From a virus, in IMG/VR virus record IMGVR_UViG_3300006734_000035, positions 1 to 26,665 of that record: a DNA stretch of 26,665 nucleotides. One strand, 5' to 3'. The notes beneath the pieces are model-generated. The model was not told the DNA's origin. It ran no database searches and saw only the letters and a list, made by a program, of their open reading frames with translations. Within the stretch, counting starts at the first letter, position 1; each line of letters starts with the position of its first letter. Below are positions 15,624 through 22,688 of the stretch, piece after piece. The position numbers were made by a program, and so were the translations under genes.

Positions 15624-15937
15624 TCTCGTTGACGCCAGTCTTCGTTTTTTTCTTGGCTAAACCATTGAACAATATCATCTGCACTTTTAAAACCGGTGCG
15701 ATGATTTGTTGGGTCTGGATCACCAAGATCCATTGCATTCATAAATCCATCTAAACCATTTTGATTCATTTCTGGATTGTAAGAAATGCGTCTTGCTTTC
15801 CTGAGCATTTCACCTGCTGAACGATTTGCTTTGCCAAGCTTTTCAGCCCAAATAACATCGGTTAACTGAACTTCTTGTTGTCTTGCAATACGGTTGCAAA
15901 TAAATTGCAACCGTAAACGATATTCTGTAGATAACAT
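15620..15937 (-). CDS. Unknown 105-residue phage protein
   Basis: The product begins MLSTEYRLRLQFICNRIA, a helical segment. It continues through another helix (VIWAEKLGKANRSAGEMLRK) to an Asp/Pro-rich loop (LGDPDPTNHRTGF) and ends in an acidic helix. I associate this pattern with unnamed proteins of marine cyanophage-type genomes, but no function is known to me. It lies immediately downstream of the NblA-like gene on the same strand (12 bases apart) and may be expressed with it. No clear ribosome site precedes its ATG. Confidence 0.65.
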   Translation of the reverse strand: MLSTEYRLRLQFICNRIARQQEVQLTDVIWAEKLGKANRSAGEMLRKARRISYNPEMNQNGLDGFMNAMDLGDPDPTNHRTGFKSADDIVQWFSQEKNEDWRQRD

Positions 15938-15949
15938 GGTTTTTATTTA

Positions 15950-16237
15950 TTAAAAAGGTTCAAAAGGATCTTCGCCATCTTCTTCCTCTGGGGCAACGCA
16001 AGCAGCAAGTTCCGCTAATTCTAAATCAGTTGGAACATCAAAATCAATTTGAATATTTTCATTATCCATAATCTCTTTTACTGCTTGCCATTCTAATAAT
16101 CGTTGATAATAAAGAGTTAACAGGGCTGAATGTAATTCTTCCCATGTCATGTCTTTAGCTTGTATCTCTGCTTTTCGCATTGAAAACTGAAGTTCTAATG
16201 GAAGAACAAATTCTTGTGGTTCAGGCGTGTTTTCCAT
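15950..16237 (-). CDS. NblA-like phycobilisome-degradation adaptor
   Basis: Residues 10-58 match the NblA pattern. There is a hydrophobic start FVLPLELQFSMRKAE (10-24), where NblA proteins read LSLEQQFSL. Next comes a M-T/S-x-E helix start (DMTWEEL, 29-35), then ALLTLYYQRLLEWQAVKEI (38-56), where NblA proteins read LY-Q and a later K. NblA binds phycobiliproteins and delivers them to the Clp protease. Phage copies are known in Microcystis and Planktothrix phages. The protein is longer than usual (95 residues against about 55-65), with an acidic tail from about 66 to 95. It has one of the clearest ribosome sites in the window (GGAGG, five bases before ATG). A chance resemblance of a helical protein is the main alternative. 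Confidence 0.6.
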   Translation of the reverse strand: MENTPEPQEFVLPLELQFSMRKAEIQAKDMTWEELHSALLTLYYQRLLEWQAVKEIMDNENIQIDFDVPTDLELAELAACVAPEEEDGEDPFEPF

Positions 16238-16257
16238 TAGCCTCCGTTTTATTTATA
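16238..16257 (-). promoter_or_regulatory. Strong ribosome site and TATA-like box before the NblA-like gene
   Basis: On the minus strand the gene is preceded by GGAGG (16241-16245) spaced five bases from the ATG. Further upstream is TATAAATA (16250-16257), which matches the late-promoter core used by T4-like phages. In an AT-rich genome such a box can arise by chance, and the RNA start would fall close to the ribosome site. The ribosome site is sure; the promoter is only a suggestion. Confidence 0.4.
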
Positions 16258-16262
16258 TTATT

Positions 16263-16883
16263 CTAATCCAACCAAAAGCCTTTATTGATATCGAATTCAT
16301 TTCCAAAATCAGCTAGTATTTGAGGATTTATATTTTCTTCTAGTTTTTTGATTGCACGTACTTGATTTGGTGAAGCAACATAATTACGAAAAGCACGTAA
16401 AAGAATTTCAGTTGATCCCCAGGGGGATTCGTTAATTTCTTGAAAAAATAAATGAATTTCTTCTCTTCTTCTATCTACTAAGTTTCCAATAACATTGTGT
16501 TCGCAATCAAAAATCCAACGAGAAAATTGATCAGCGACTTCTGACCAGTTCTCATTTTCAATATATTCAGGAAGACCTGTAAAAATAAAAGCAGACCAAC
16601 CAATGGAATGAATAAAAGAAATTAAAGCTTCTTTCATTGACTTGTCTAAATGTAAGTTTAATTTATTTAAATCATCTTCTATTAAATTAATTTCATCTTT
16701 GACATACTCTAATGCTTTTTTTTTAGTGCAACAGTGTTCTTTACATACAGGTTGTCCATCTGGATAGTACTGAGTTCCATAGCCAATAGTAAAAGGCGCA
16801 TCCCCAGTGCATACATCGGGATACGCCTTTTCATTGAACCCTTCGTATTTACAGATTAACTGTATTGCCTTTGAAAAGTTCAA
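16263..16883 (-). CDS. GH24-type phage lysozyme
   Basis: The 206-residue protein has the T4-lysozyme-type catalytic arrangement. Glu14 lies in CKYEGFNEKAYPD, Asp23 closes the same segment, and Thr32 starts TIGYGTQYYPDG, matching the Glu-x8-Asp-x(n)-Thr set of the family (T4: Glu11, Asp20, Thr26), with a slightly longer loop. Helices follow (MKEALISFIHSIG, about 83-95, like the family's core), and RRREEIHLFF appears near the end. The last 60 residues exceed the minimal lysozyme. It would cleave the glycan chain of peptidoglycan. No signal peptide is visible. A TTG start without a good ribosome site is the only option seen. It lies away from the other hydrolase, next to small structural-type genes. 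Confidence 0.8.
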   Translation of the reverse strand: MNFSKAIQLICKYEGFNEKAYPDVCTGDAPFTIGYGTQYYPDGQPVCKEHCCTKKKALEYVKDEINLIEDDLNKLNLHLDKSMKEALISFIHSIGWSAFIFTGLPEYIENENWSEVADQFSRWIFDCEHNVIGNLVDRRREEIHLFFQEINESPWGSTEILLRAFRNYVASPNQVRAIKKLEENINPQILADFGNEFDINKGFWLD

Positions 16884-16920
16884 AATACTACTGGTAAATC
16901 ATTACCAATAATATAACAAT

Positions 16921-17034
16921 TTACTTGCCTTGACCACGTAATTTCTTTCTTCCATGATTAGATTTTGAATGTTTTCCTTGTCCCTGTTTGGTTTTTTTGG
17001 GAGCCCCCTGAATGTAACCACCGCCTTTTCTCAT
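16921..17034 (-). CDS. 37-residue very basic protein
   Basis: The ATG at 17034 opens a frame of 37 codons (MRKGGGYIQGAPKKTKQGQG, then KHSKSNHGRKKLRGQGK) to TAA at 16921. A strong GAGGG ribosome site lies seven bases upstream. The ATG overlaps the stop of the preceding gene (ATGA). Nearly half of the residues are Lys, Arg, His or Gly, with a repeated Q-G-K pattern, so nucleic-acid binding is plausible. It may be a conserved small protein of marine phages, but I cannot name a family. Confidence 0.6.
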   Translation of the reverse strand: MRKGGGYIQGAPKKTKQGQGKHSKSNHGRKKLRGQGK

Positions 17035-17210
17035 TGGTCCCTCAAGATCATTTCACATAACATACTAAATAAAAACGTTTTTAACCGCAAGTAGTCTTCC
17101 TGTTGTTGAACTGGTCTTCCCGGATAGCCAGGCCAATTTTCAATTGCATCACAAACTGCATCGTATAGATTTCTAACATCAGTAGTTTCAAATTCACATT
17201 GAATCACCAT
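17031..17210 (-). CDS. 59-residue unknown protein
   Basis: The frame from ATG 17210 to TGA 17031-17033 gives 59 residues: MVIQCEFETTDVRNLYDAVC at the start, a Pro/Gly turn (ENWPGYPGRPVQQQEDYLR), then a hydrophobic helix (KTFLFSMLCEMILRDQ). It overlaps both neighbours (7 bases with the 99-residue gene and 4 with the 37-residue gene), which supports a real, coupled gene. No function can be given. Confidence 0.6.
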   Translation of the reverse strand: MVIQCEFETTDVRNLYDAVCDAIENWPGYPGRPVQQQEDYLRLKTFLFSMLCEMILRDQ

Positions 17211-17503
17211 TTAACTTTATGCGACCAATAGCGTGCAGAGAATTTATCGGGATTCGGATCTTGTGCATTGTGTCTAGCATAATAAGATTTTTTTCTTGCT
17301 TTATCTTTTTCTGTTGTAGGATTTTTACCAGCGCCTTCTACCCCTTGTTGGCCAAACCTTACAATTTTTTCTTTACCATCCTTACATGCTTTTACTACAT
17401 GTGATTTAGTGGCATGTCCTGGCGTTTTTCTAGGCTTATTACAAGCCATTTCATCCTTTGCTAATTTAGCTGCTTTAGCTGCTTTTTTTCTTTTTTCTGA
17501 CAT
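17204..17503 (-). CDS. Small basic protein with an RFG...ARH...YWS pattern
   Basis: The 99-residue protein begins with a Lys/Ala-rich helix (MSEKRKKAAKAAKLAKDEMA). It continues with CNKPRKTPGHATKSHVVKAC, then KIVRFGQQG, a KSYYARHNAQ segment and finally ARYWSHKVKW. This order (two Cys, RFG, ARH, YWS and a closing W) recurs in small unnamed proteins of phages and some large DNA viruses; I cannot recall a function. The two Cys are too far apart for a simple finger. It follows the 1247-residue gene by two bases and overlaps the next gene by seven, so it belongs to a late structural operon. Confidence 0.7.
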   Translation of the reverse strand: MSEKRKKAAKAAKLAKDEMACNKPRKTPGHATKSHVVKACKDGKEKIVRFGQQGVEGAGKNPTTEKDKARKKSYYARHNAQDPNPDKFSARYWSHKVKW

Positions 17504-17505
17504 GT

Positions 17506-20500
17506 TTATTTAAAGTAAGGAGCAAATTCACCTAAAAATTCTTGAGCACTTTTTGATTTTGTATAAGTGTCTTCATCATCATATCCTAAGTCAAATACAT
17601 TAAAAACATTTGTTTCTTTTTGAGTTGTTTGTTTTGTTGTTGTTTGATTTTCATCCGTTCCATCCGTTTCATCTTTTCCAAAATTAAGAAAAGAACCGAT
17701 GTTTGAATATGCTGCTAAAGGATCACTTAATGCATCTTGCAATCCAAAACCAAATTCTAAACCTTTACCACTTTGTACTTCACCAAGTAATTCCATTTCA
17801 GAACGATCTACATCAGGTAAAAATGATTCATAAAATTCATCTTCTGTCCCTTGATAACCAGATTTTTGAAAACTTTCAAACAACCATGTTTTACCTTTGG
17901 GAGTTTCATTTGTAAAATCTTCAGGGCGGTCAATATATGTAATTCCTAAAATTTCTTGGTTTGGATCTTCTCGCTGTTCATTTAGATATTTAATATTTTC
18001 TCTAATTTCCAGGGCTGATCCTGTTCTCATGATATCAATAATGTATCCTTTTAAATCATCTAATGTACCTTTAAAATCTTCTAAACCTAAATCTTCTAAA
18101 ATTTGATCGTATTTTTCATCGTAAGGATTTACTCCTTCTAGTAATTCATCTGCAAATTCTTCAGGTGTAATAAAACGACCAAAGGGGGAATCAATTGCTG
18201 CTGCTTTATCTTTTAAATAAGTATCAATAATGCTTTGTGCTTTATCTGTAACAATAGTGCTATTTAATAAATCAAGTGCTGGATCGTAGTCGTTGTATTG
18301 ACCAATAATCCAGTAATGTAATTGCGCAAAATCATCTTTACTTAACGTCCACTTTCCTTCTTCATTAAAACCACCTAAACCATATCTATAAGCTTGTGCA
18401 TACCATGTATCACCCATCGTTGTTCCTGGAATTTCATTTTTAAAATTATTTTCTTGTGCATCTTCCCAATCTTTATTAACTGTCTCACTTTGATTTTGCA
18501 ACTCTTGTTCTTTTTGCGGGTTTACTCTTGCTCCATTTCCCATAGGATCAAAATAAAAATCAGTATTAAATTTAGATGTTTCTCCACTGCGCTTTTGAAG
18601 TTCTTCTAAATAAGCATTGGCTTGAATTTGTCCGGCATTTCTTAAAGCAAAAGCTAAATCTTCTGTTTGAAAAGGATTTTTTTCTTCTTGGCGAACATCC
18701 ATATATTCAACAAATTCATCCATTGATCTGGATGTATCAAATCTTGGTTTTAAATAATCATTAACAAAATCTCTGGCAAATCTACCAGCAACTGTTTCAT
18801 CTATTCCATCAATAGTTAAGTTGTTTCCTAGTTCTTCATCAATAGAATCGATTGCATTTCTTTGATTAGTAATTAAATTTTCTATTTTTTTTATAAATTC
18901 ACCATATTCAGAAACTTCATTTCTTGTTGGACTTGTTTCTTGTATTAAATTTAATATGTCTAAAGATGATGTACTTAATGCGGCTCTTTCTGCTTCTGTC
19001 AAAGCGTTTAAACTTTCTGGATTTTCAAGTATTTCTTCTTCTTTTATTGCTTGATCATTTAAATAATTAATTAACTCGGCTGTGTCATTAAATCCTGCTG
19101 CATCTAAAAATACCGCATTAAACTCACCTTCTTCTTGATTGTATGGATCAACACCTAGATTGCGGTTTAAAAATTTATTAAATGCGGTTAAAATATTTTC
19201 TTTTATTTCATAGGGTTGATAGCGTTCTTTGTTTTCTTCATAGTTGGGCGAATATCTCTTGCTTAGTGTATCTTTAAACCATGTTTCCCAGTTATATTCA
19301 ACACTGTTCTTTAAACCTGATATTGAACCTTCTAATTTATCTTCTAATCTTTTTGCATAATCTCTACCCCTATTTGACATTGGTAGTATTCCACCAATGC
19401 CGCTGTCATTTAAAAATGAATCAGCAATTGTTTTTCCAGCATTAAAAACTTCAGAAAAAGAACCTAATCCTTGATAAAAAGCAATGTTTTGTTCTTTGGC
19501 TTTTTGGTTTTGAATTTCAGCAACTGTTTGCTGTAATGCATCTTTTGTTAGATTACCAAACTGACTAACCTGTTGAAGTCTTTCTTGACCAATTAAATTA
19601 TTGATCATATCTTCAAATTCTGTTATGTAAGCATCGCTTCCGGCTTCACTTTGAATATTTTCTATTGCTGTTGTATCCGCTTCTCTTTGAGATTTTAAAA
19701 ACAAACTAACAAAATCATTTGGTTTATCTTTACTAATTTCAAAAACAGGGATACGACCACCAGTTAAACTTTCTGTTGAATACGCAGGATCATTTTGTAA
19801 TTCTTGCCAATAGCGATAGTCTGAGTTTTTTTCATCTCCTGATAAAGCTGCTTCATATTGTTTTTTCCAATAGTCATTGTTTTTTATAACATCTAATTCA
19901 GAGTTTTCATCTAAGGTAACACCTAACTGTTTATCTCTTATGGTCTGTATACTTTCATCTGTAATAATATCTTCTGCTTGTAAATTTTCTCCTTCGTATT
20001 TTTTTAGATCTTCTGCTTCATTTGCTCTAACATTTTCACCATTTAATACTCGTTGAGTATAGTTAAATCTGTAAAAATTAGTAGCATCATAGTCTTCTTT
20101 GTTTTCTTTAGATGCAAAATCAGTTTTACTAACTGCTCCATATCTGCTTAAAAGATCAACATCATCAAGCGCAACAATATTGTCAAATTTATTTTTTGCT
20201 TCAATATCTTGAGTTTCATAATAATTTTTATTAAAATTTCCATAGGGCGGCTCTTTAAAAGAATTATAAGCTTCAGGGGCTAAACCTTCTTTAATATAAA
20301 AAGTTCTAAATAACTCTTCATAGCCTCTTTGGTCTGCAACATTTAAAGAAGTTAATGCTTTTAATAAACCATCTCTATTTTCTAAATAATTACCCGTTTG
20401 ATTTCCATTGATATTATTTTTTTGATCAAGAAAAGCTTGATGAGCAGCATCTAAAACTTTATTCCTTTTATTTGCTATAGCAACCTCAGCATTGTAATTG

Positions 20501-21249
20501 TTTGTTTTTTCTTGATTTCTGCCTCTTTTTTCGGCATTTTCTGTATTTATTTTAGTTACTTGTGGTTGTGTGTTTCTTAAAGCACTATTTACTTGTTCAT
20601 TTGCTTCTGCATTTTTTGCGCCTGATGCACCAACACTTACTGCTCTCCCATCAGCTTCATAACCATAACTTGCAATCTCTGTACTTCCCCCCGGTACAGC
20701 ACCTCCAGGTGCTGTATATCTAACTTCTGAGCCTTTCCAGTTATTTGCAGATGCTGATGGAACGTGTGCTCGGACAACAGCACTTTGAGTAGTTTCAAGT
20801 GTTGGATAAACAGGAGTTAGGGGAATATTTCCTCCTAATTTAAAAGGCAAAAGTAAAGTTATATTATTTCTTGTATAACTAAGTTTTTCATTATCATCAA
20901 GATTTGGATCATAGTACAAACTTGTAGATGGATAATCTGCAGTAGTTGTTGTACTTGTTTGACTGTTAATTACAGAGCTAGGGTAAGCTTGTCCTTCTAG
21001 TATTTCATTATCTAAAAAAGTATTTTCTTGAATTAAATCTAGATCACTACCAATAATAGTTTCTGCTTCAGGTGGTGGTGCTAAGGTTGCTTTTTGTTCC
21101 TCTAATTCTTTTAAACCTTGTTCTATAGCTTGTTCAGTTGTTAAAGTACCTCCGTGTGGAATTGTGGGCTGAACAGATACATTGGGAATATTTTGCACAG
21201 GAATCCCTGCTGCCATCCCTGGATTAAAAATAATAATTGGACCCGTCAT
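17506..21249 (-). CDS. Very long virion-type protein (1247 residues), unknown
   Basis: No known domain is recognised. Residues 1-60 are Pro/Ile-rich (IIIFNPGMAAGIPVQNIPNV) and then low-complexity. A long, Asn/Glu/Lys-rich middle part follows with many predicted helices and no membrane segment. The tail is Thr/Gln/Asp-rich (about 1190-1247, ending FLGEFAPYFK). Size, charge and position between the HNH nuclease and the small late genes suit an internal virion or DNA-ejection protein. This is inference from layout, not homology. The ATG at 21249 is one base after an A/T-rich stretch and lacks a ribosome site. It follows the HNH stop by four bases. Confidence 0.7.
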   Translation of the reverse strand: MTGPIIIFNPGMAAGIPVQNIPNVSVQPTIPHGGTLTTEQAIEQGLKELEEQKATLAPPPEAETIIGSDLDLIQENTFLDNEILEGQAYPSSVINSQTSTTTTADYPSTSLYYDPNLDDNEKLSYTRNNITLLLPFKLGGNIPLTPVYPTLETTQSAVVRAHVPSASANNWKGSEVRYTAPGGAVPGGSTEIASYGYEADGRAVSVGASGAKNAEANEQVNSALRNTQPQVTKINTENAEKRGRNQEKTNNYNAEVAIANKRNKVLDAAHQAFLDQKNNINGNQTGNYLENRDGLLKALTSLNVADQRGYEELFRTFYIKEGLAPEAYNSFKEPPYGNFNKNYYETQDIEAKNKFDNIVALDDVDLLSRYGAVSKTDFASKENKEDYDATNFYRFNYTQRVLNGENVRANEAEDLKKYEGENLQAEDIITDESIQTIRDKQLGVTLDENSELDVIKNNDYWKKQYEAALSGDEKNSDYRYWQELQNDPAYSTESLTGGRIPVFEISKDKPNDFVSLFLKSQREADTTAIENIQSEAGSDAYITEFEDMINNLIGQERLQQVSQFGNLTKDALQQTVAEIQNQKAKEQNIAFYQGLGSFSEVFNAGKTIADSFLNDSGIGGILPMSNRGRDYAKRLEDKLEGSISGLKNSVEYNWETWFKDTLSKRYSPNYEENKERYQPYEIKENILTAFNKFLNRNLGVDPYNQEEGEFNAVFLDAAGFNDTAELINYLNDQAIKEEEILENPESLNALTEAERAALSTSSLDILNLIQETSPTRNEVSEYGEFIKKIENLITNQRNAIDSIDEELGNNLTIDGIDETVAGRFARDFVNDYLKPRFDTSRSMDEFVEYMDVRQEEKNPFQTEDLAFALRNAGQIQANAYLEELQKRSGETSKFNTDFYFDPMGNGARVNPQKEQELQNQSETVNKDWEDAQENNFKNEIPGTTMGDTWYAQAYRYGLGGFNEEGKWTLSKDDFAQLHYWIIGQYNDYDPALDLLNSTIVTDKAQSIIDTYLKDKAAAIDSPFGRFITPEEFADELLEGVNPYDEKYDQILEDLGLEDFKGTLDDLKGYIIDIMRTGSALEIRENIKYLNEQREDPNQEILGITYIDRPEDFTNETPKGKTWLFESFQKSGYQGTEDEFYESFLPDVDRSEMELLGEVQSGKGLEFGFGLQDALSDPLAAYSNIGSFLNFGKDETDGTDENQTTTKQTTQKETNVFNVFDLGYDDEDTYTKSKSAQEFLGEFAPYFK

Positions 21250-21253
21250 TTAT

Positions 21254-21631
21254 TTATGCAGCTTCTGGATCTGGAGACAAGTTATTTACATTATAAGATT
21301 GAATACTGCAAGAAATGTAAGATACATCCATCCAGTCTTTAATTCTCTCTAGTCTTTCTTGACAAAAGTATTTCTGTTCACGAAACCATTCTTCCATGTT
21401 GCAGCTACCTTTATTACTATTACAACGTTGGCAAGATGGAACCAGGTTATTACGATTACTAGAGCCTGATTTAAAACGAGGAATAATATGATCTAAAGAT
21501 GTTGCTGGTCTACCACAATAACCACAACAGTGGTTCCAGGCTTCATATATTGATTGTCGATAACGTTTTTTGGCTAACCGAGGAGTGACTTCAATGAGCA
21601 TAGAGAGGGGTTCCTTCTCGTCATTGAACAT
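21254..21631 (-). CDS. HNH endonuclease
   Basis: The protein (125 residues, or 115 if it begins at Met11) has a classic HNH/zinc layout. CGYC (36-39) is the first Cys pair. DHIIPRF (47-53) holds the His of the first HNH element. NRNNLVPSCQRCNSNKG (59-75) holds the central Asn, the second Cys pair (67 and 70) and the final Asn/Lys. The upstream helix (PRLAKKRYRQSIYEAW, 17-32) resembles the N-terminus of cyanobacterial and cyanophage relatives. Possible roles are DNA packaging help, degradation of host DNA or homing. It is next to the 1247-residue gene rather than next to a terminase, so a packaging role is not certain. Confidence 0.8.
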   Translation of the reverse strand: MFNDEKEPLSMLIEVTPRLAKKRYRQSIYEAWNHCCGYCGRPATSLDHIIPRFKSGSSNRNNLVPSCQRCNSNKGSCNMEEWFREQKYFCQERLERIKDWMDVSYISCSIQSYNVNNLSPDPEAA

Positions 21632-21754
21632 CTCTTCAGTTGCGGTTACTTTATTTTAAGATTCCTAAATTCGTATAAAAATAAAAAATGTTTATTAAAG
21701 CCATTAATAAGTTTGTTTTTCTATGTACTTTAAATATGCAAGCCAAATTCTTCC
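21632..21754. promoter_or_regulatory. 123-bp divergent intergenic region
   Basis: This is one of the few real intergenic gaps. It lies between the HNH gene (minus) and the small helix-turn-helix gene (plus). It is almost wholly A/T, so promoter boxes are easy to propose and hard to believe. I see no clear operator dyad. A 27-codon open frame at 21689 runs into the plus gene in another frame and is probably not used. Confidence 0.35.
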
Positions 21755-21991
21755 ATGGCAAAAGCACCTGAATCAACCGGATGGTTCTCCATCAACAAAG
21801 CAGAGGAGATGCTTGGCTTAGACCGCAAGACTCTTTTCCGTTTCCGTGATGATGGGACCCTTAAGCTTGGCACCCACTTTACAGCATTTCCTGGGAAAAC
21901 CTGGTCAAGAGACAGCTATTACTGGAACGTCAAAGCCGTTCAGCGCTTCTTGCAGAAACAAGCAAGCGATCAACAACCAATGGCTGCTTAA
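21755..21991 (+). CDS. Small helix-turn-helix DNA-binding protein
   Basis: The 78-residue protein reads as a compact winged helix-turn-helix. SINKAEEMLGLDRKTLFRFR (12-31) forms the helix-turn-helix, and a wing containing LGTHFTAFPGKTWSRDS (37-53) follows. The last helix is NVKAVQRFLQKQ. The order matches the plus-strand protein at 12200..12607, where the wing holds GIHYINIAPDPGKK. The arrangement fits the MerR/excisionase group. A regulatory or recombination role is likely in general, the target unknown. Its stop lies inside the 3' end of the opposing integrase-like gene (62-base overlap), and a terminator follows 114 bases downstream. Confidence 0.65.
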   Translation: MAKAPESTGWFSINKAEEMLGLDRKTLFRFRDDGTLKLGTHFTAFPGKTWSRDSYYWNVKAVQRFLQKQASDQQPMAA

Positions 21992-22367
21992 CATTTGTAT
22001 AGTATTGTTTCCTGATTTTATAAGCTAATAATAAATCTGTAATATTTAATTCAATCCGTTGATTAGCCATCTCTTGATACAAGTTATAGCACAGTGTTCT
22101 AATACGGCCCCATAATCTTTGGGGTCGTTTTTCTTTTAAATTAAATAAAATAACCCACTGTGGATGCAGTGGGTAAATAGGACGTTTTTTATTTTTAATA
22201 AAAATAGTATTATTGGGACCCCATTTAAAGTCCCATAGCTTATCTGGTTTAACGCCATAAGTGGCAATCATGCCATAAAGCCACGCAACGTTTTTTAATT
22301 TACTAAAAGAAAGTAGTTTAAAATAATCGTTTACAATTCGTTGATCAGTAGGAGGAGCGAGTTCCAT
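21930..22367 (-). CDS. Degenerate tyrosine-recombinase (integrase)-like protein
   Basis: The 145-residue protein resembles the catalytic domain of cyanobacterial phage-type integrases. Residues around LKNVAWLYGMIATYGVKPDK mirror the box I helix WGWVYGMLATYGLRPHE, and RPIYPLHPQWVILFNL mirrors the strand and helix after it. A later DLLLAYKIRKQY mirrors the box II helix DLRHAYAIR. The key residues are altered: the first Arg is Lys (VKPD), the box II His is Leu, and no C-terminal catalytic Tyr motif is seen. The N-terminal SAM-like domain is absent. It is therefore probably inactive or has a new role such as DNA binding, and could be the remnant of a larger enzyme. It overlaps the opposing helix-turn-helix gene by 62 bases. 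Confidence 0.45.
   Translation of the reverse strand: MELAPPTDQRIVNDYFKLLSFSKLKNVAWLYGMIATYGVKPDKLWDFKWGPNNTIFIKNKKRPIYPLHPQWVILFNLKEKRPQRLWGRIRTLCYNLYQEMANQRIELNITDLLLAYKIRKQYYTNVKQPLVVDRLLVSARSAERL
22105..22137 (+). terminator. Intrinsic terminator on the plus strand
   Basis: CGGCCCCA (22105-22112) pairs with TGGGGTCG (22120-22127), eight pairs with one G-U, around a seven-base loop (TAATCTT). TTTTTCTTTT follows directly (22128-22137). This is the best intrinsic terminator in the window. It would stop the transcript of the plus-strand helix-turn-helix gene about 114 bases after its stop codon, inside and antisense to the integrase-like gene. Confidence 0.6.
22135..22174 (-). terminator. 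Possible terminator hairpin on the minus strand
   Basis: ACCCACTG (22153-22160) and CAGTGGGT (22167-22174) pair perfectly over eight bases around a six-base loop. Read on the minus strand, the hairpin is followed by a T-rich run (TTATTTTATTT). It lies inside the integrase-like coding frame, so it could attenuate that gene, or it could be a chance structure from the codons for YPLHPQW. The two opposed hairpins are only 25 bases apart. Confidence 0.3.
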
Positions 22368-22380
22368 AGGTCTTTAATCG

Positions 22381-22409
22381 GTATTAACCATACTGTATAT
22401 ACTGGTCAA
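22381..22409 (-). promoter_or_regulatory. Candidate promoter for the integrase-like gene
   Basis: On the minus strand TTGACC (22409-22404) and TAATAC (22386-22381) are 17 bases apart. The -35 matches five of six consensus bases, but the -10 only three of six. The spacer contains the palindrome GTATATAC, which could be part of an operator. Transcription would begin very near the ATG at 22367. This is the only pair with right spacing I noticed here. Confidence 0.3.
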
Positions 22410-22475
22410 ACCATTGCTACAGAACCATTAGTATTGCTTTGGTATCTGAGCTTATTATTAGTATACACTAATTAA

Positions 22476-22688
22476 TTAAACACCACTCGCAAAGGCTGCC
22501 CAACAAGCTCCTAGGGCTTCTATAGTTGATGTTTCACCACTCTCATAAGGTAAATTAACTACATCACCAGCATGGTATACAGTGGGTACTCCACTCGCTT
22601 TAATGTTACTAAATCCGTATTTGCGAACATTAATTTGTTCTTCTGAAAGAACAAAAACACCATCAACAATGTCACCAAAGTTAGACAT
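22476..22688 (-). CDS. Unknown 70-residue protein
   Basis: The protein begins MSNFGDIVDGVFVLSEEQIN, has a beta-like middle (PTVYHAGDVVNLPYESGETS), and ends IEALGACWAAFASGV. No family is recognised. The ATG overlaps the TAA of the 545-residue gene by one base (TAATG), so it is translated as part of the same late operon. It may be the last gene of that operon, since a 107-base gap follows before the integrase-like gene. Confidence 0.6.
   Translation of the reverse strand: MSNFGDIVDGVFVLSEEQINVRKYGFSNIKASGVPTVYHAGDVVNLPYESGETSTIEALGACWAAFASGV

Noticed and set aside
21250-21258. CATAAATA box as a T4-like late promoter (also AATAAATA at 15944-15951)
   Set aside because: The box abuts or overlaps start and stop codons, leaving no room for a leader. 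Such strings are expected by chance in this AT-rich sequence.
21689-21772. 27-codon frame upstream of the small helix-turn-helix gene
   Set aside because: It has low-complexity composition and runs into the downstream gene in another frame. No clear ribosome site.
22376-22475. A tRNA-like fold in the gap before the integrase-like gene
   Set aside because: A TGTAGCAATGGT string looks like a D-arm, but no T-arm motif or acceptor stem pairs with it.
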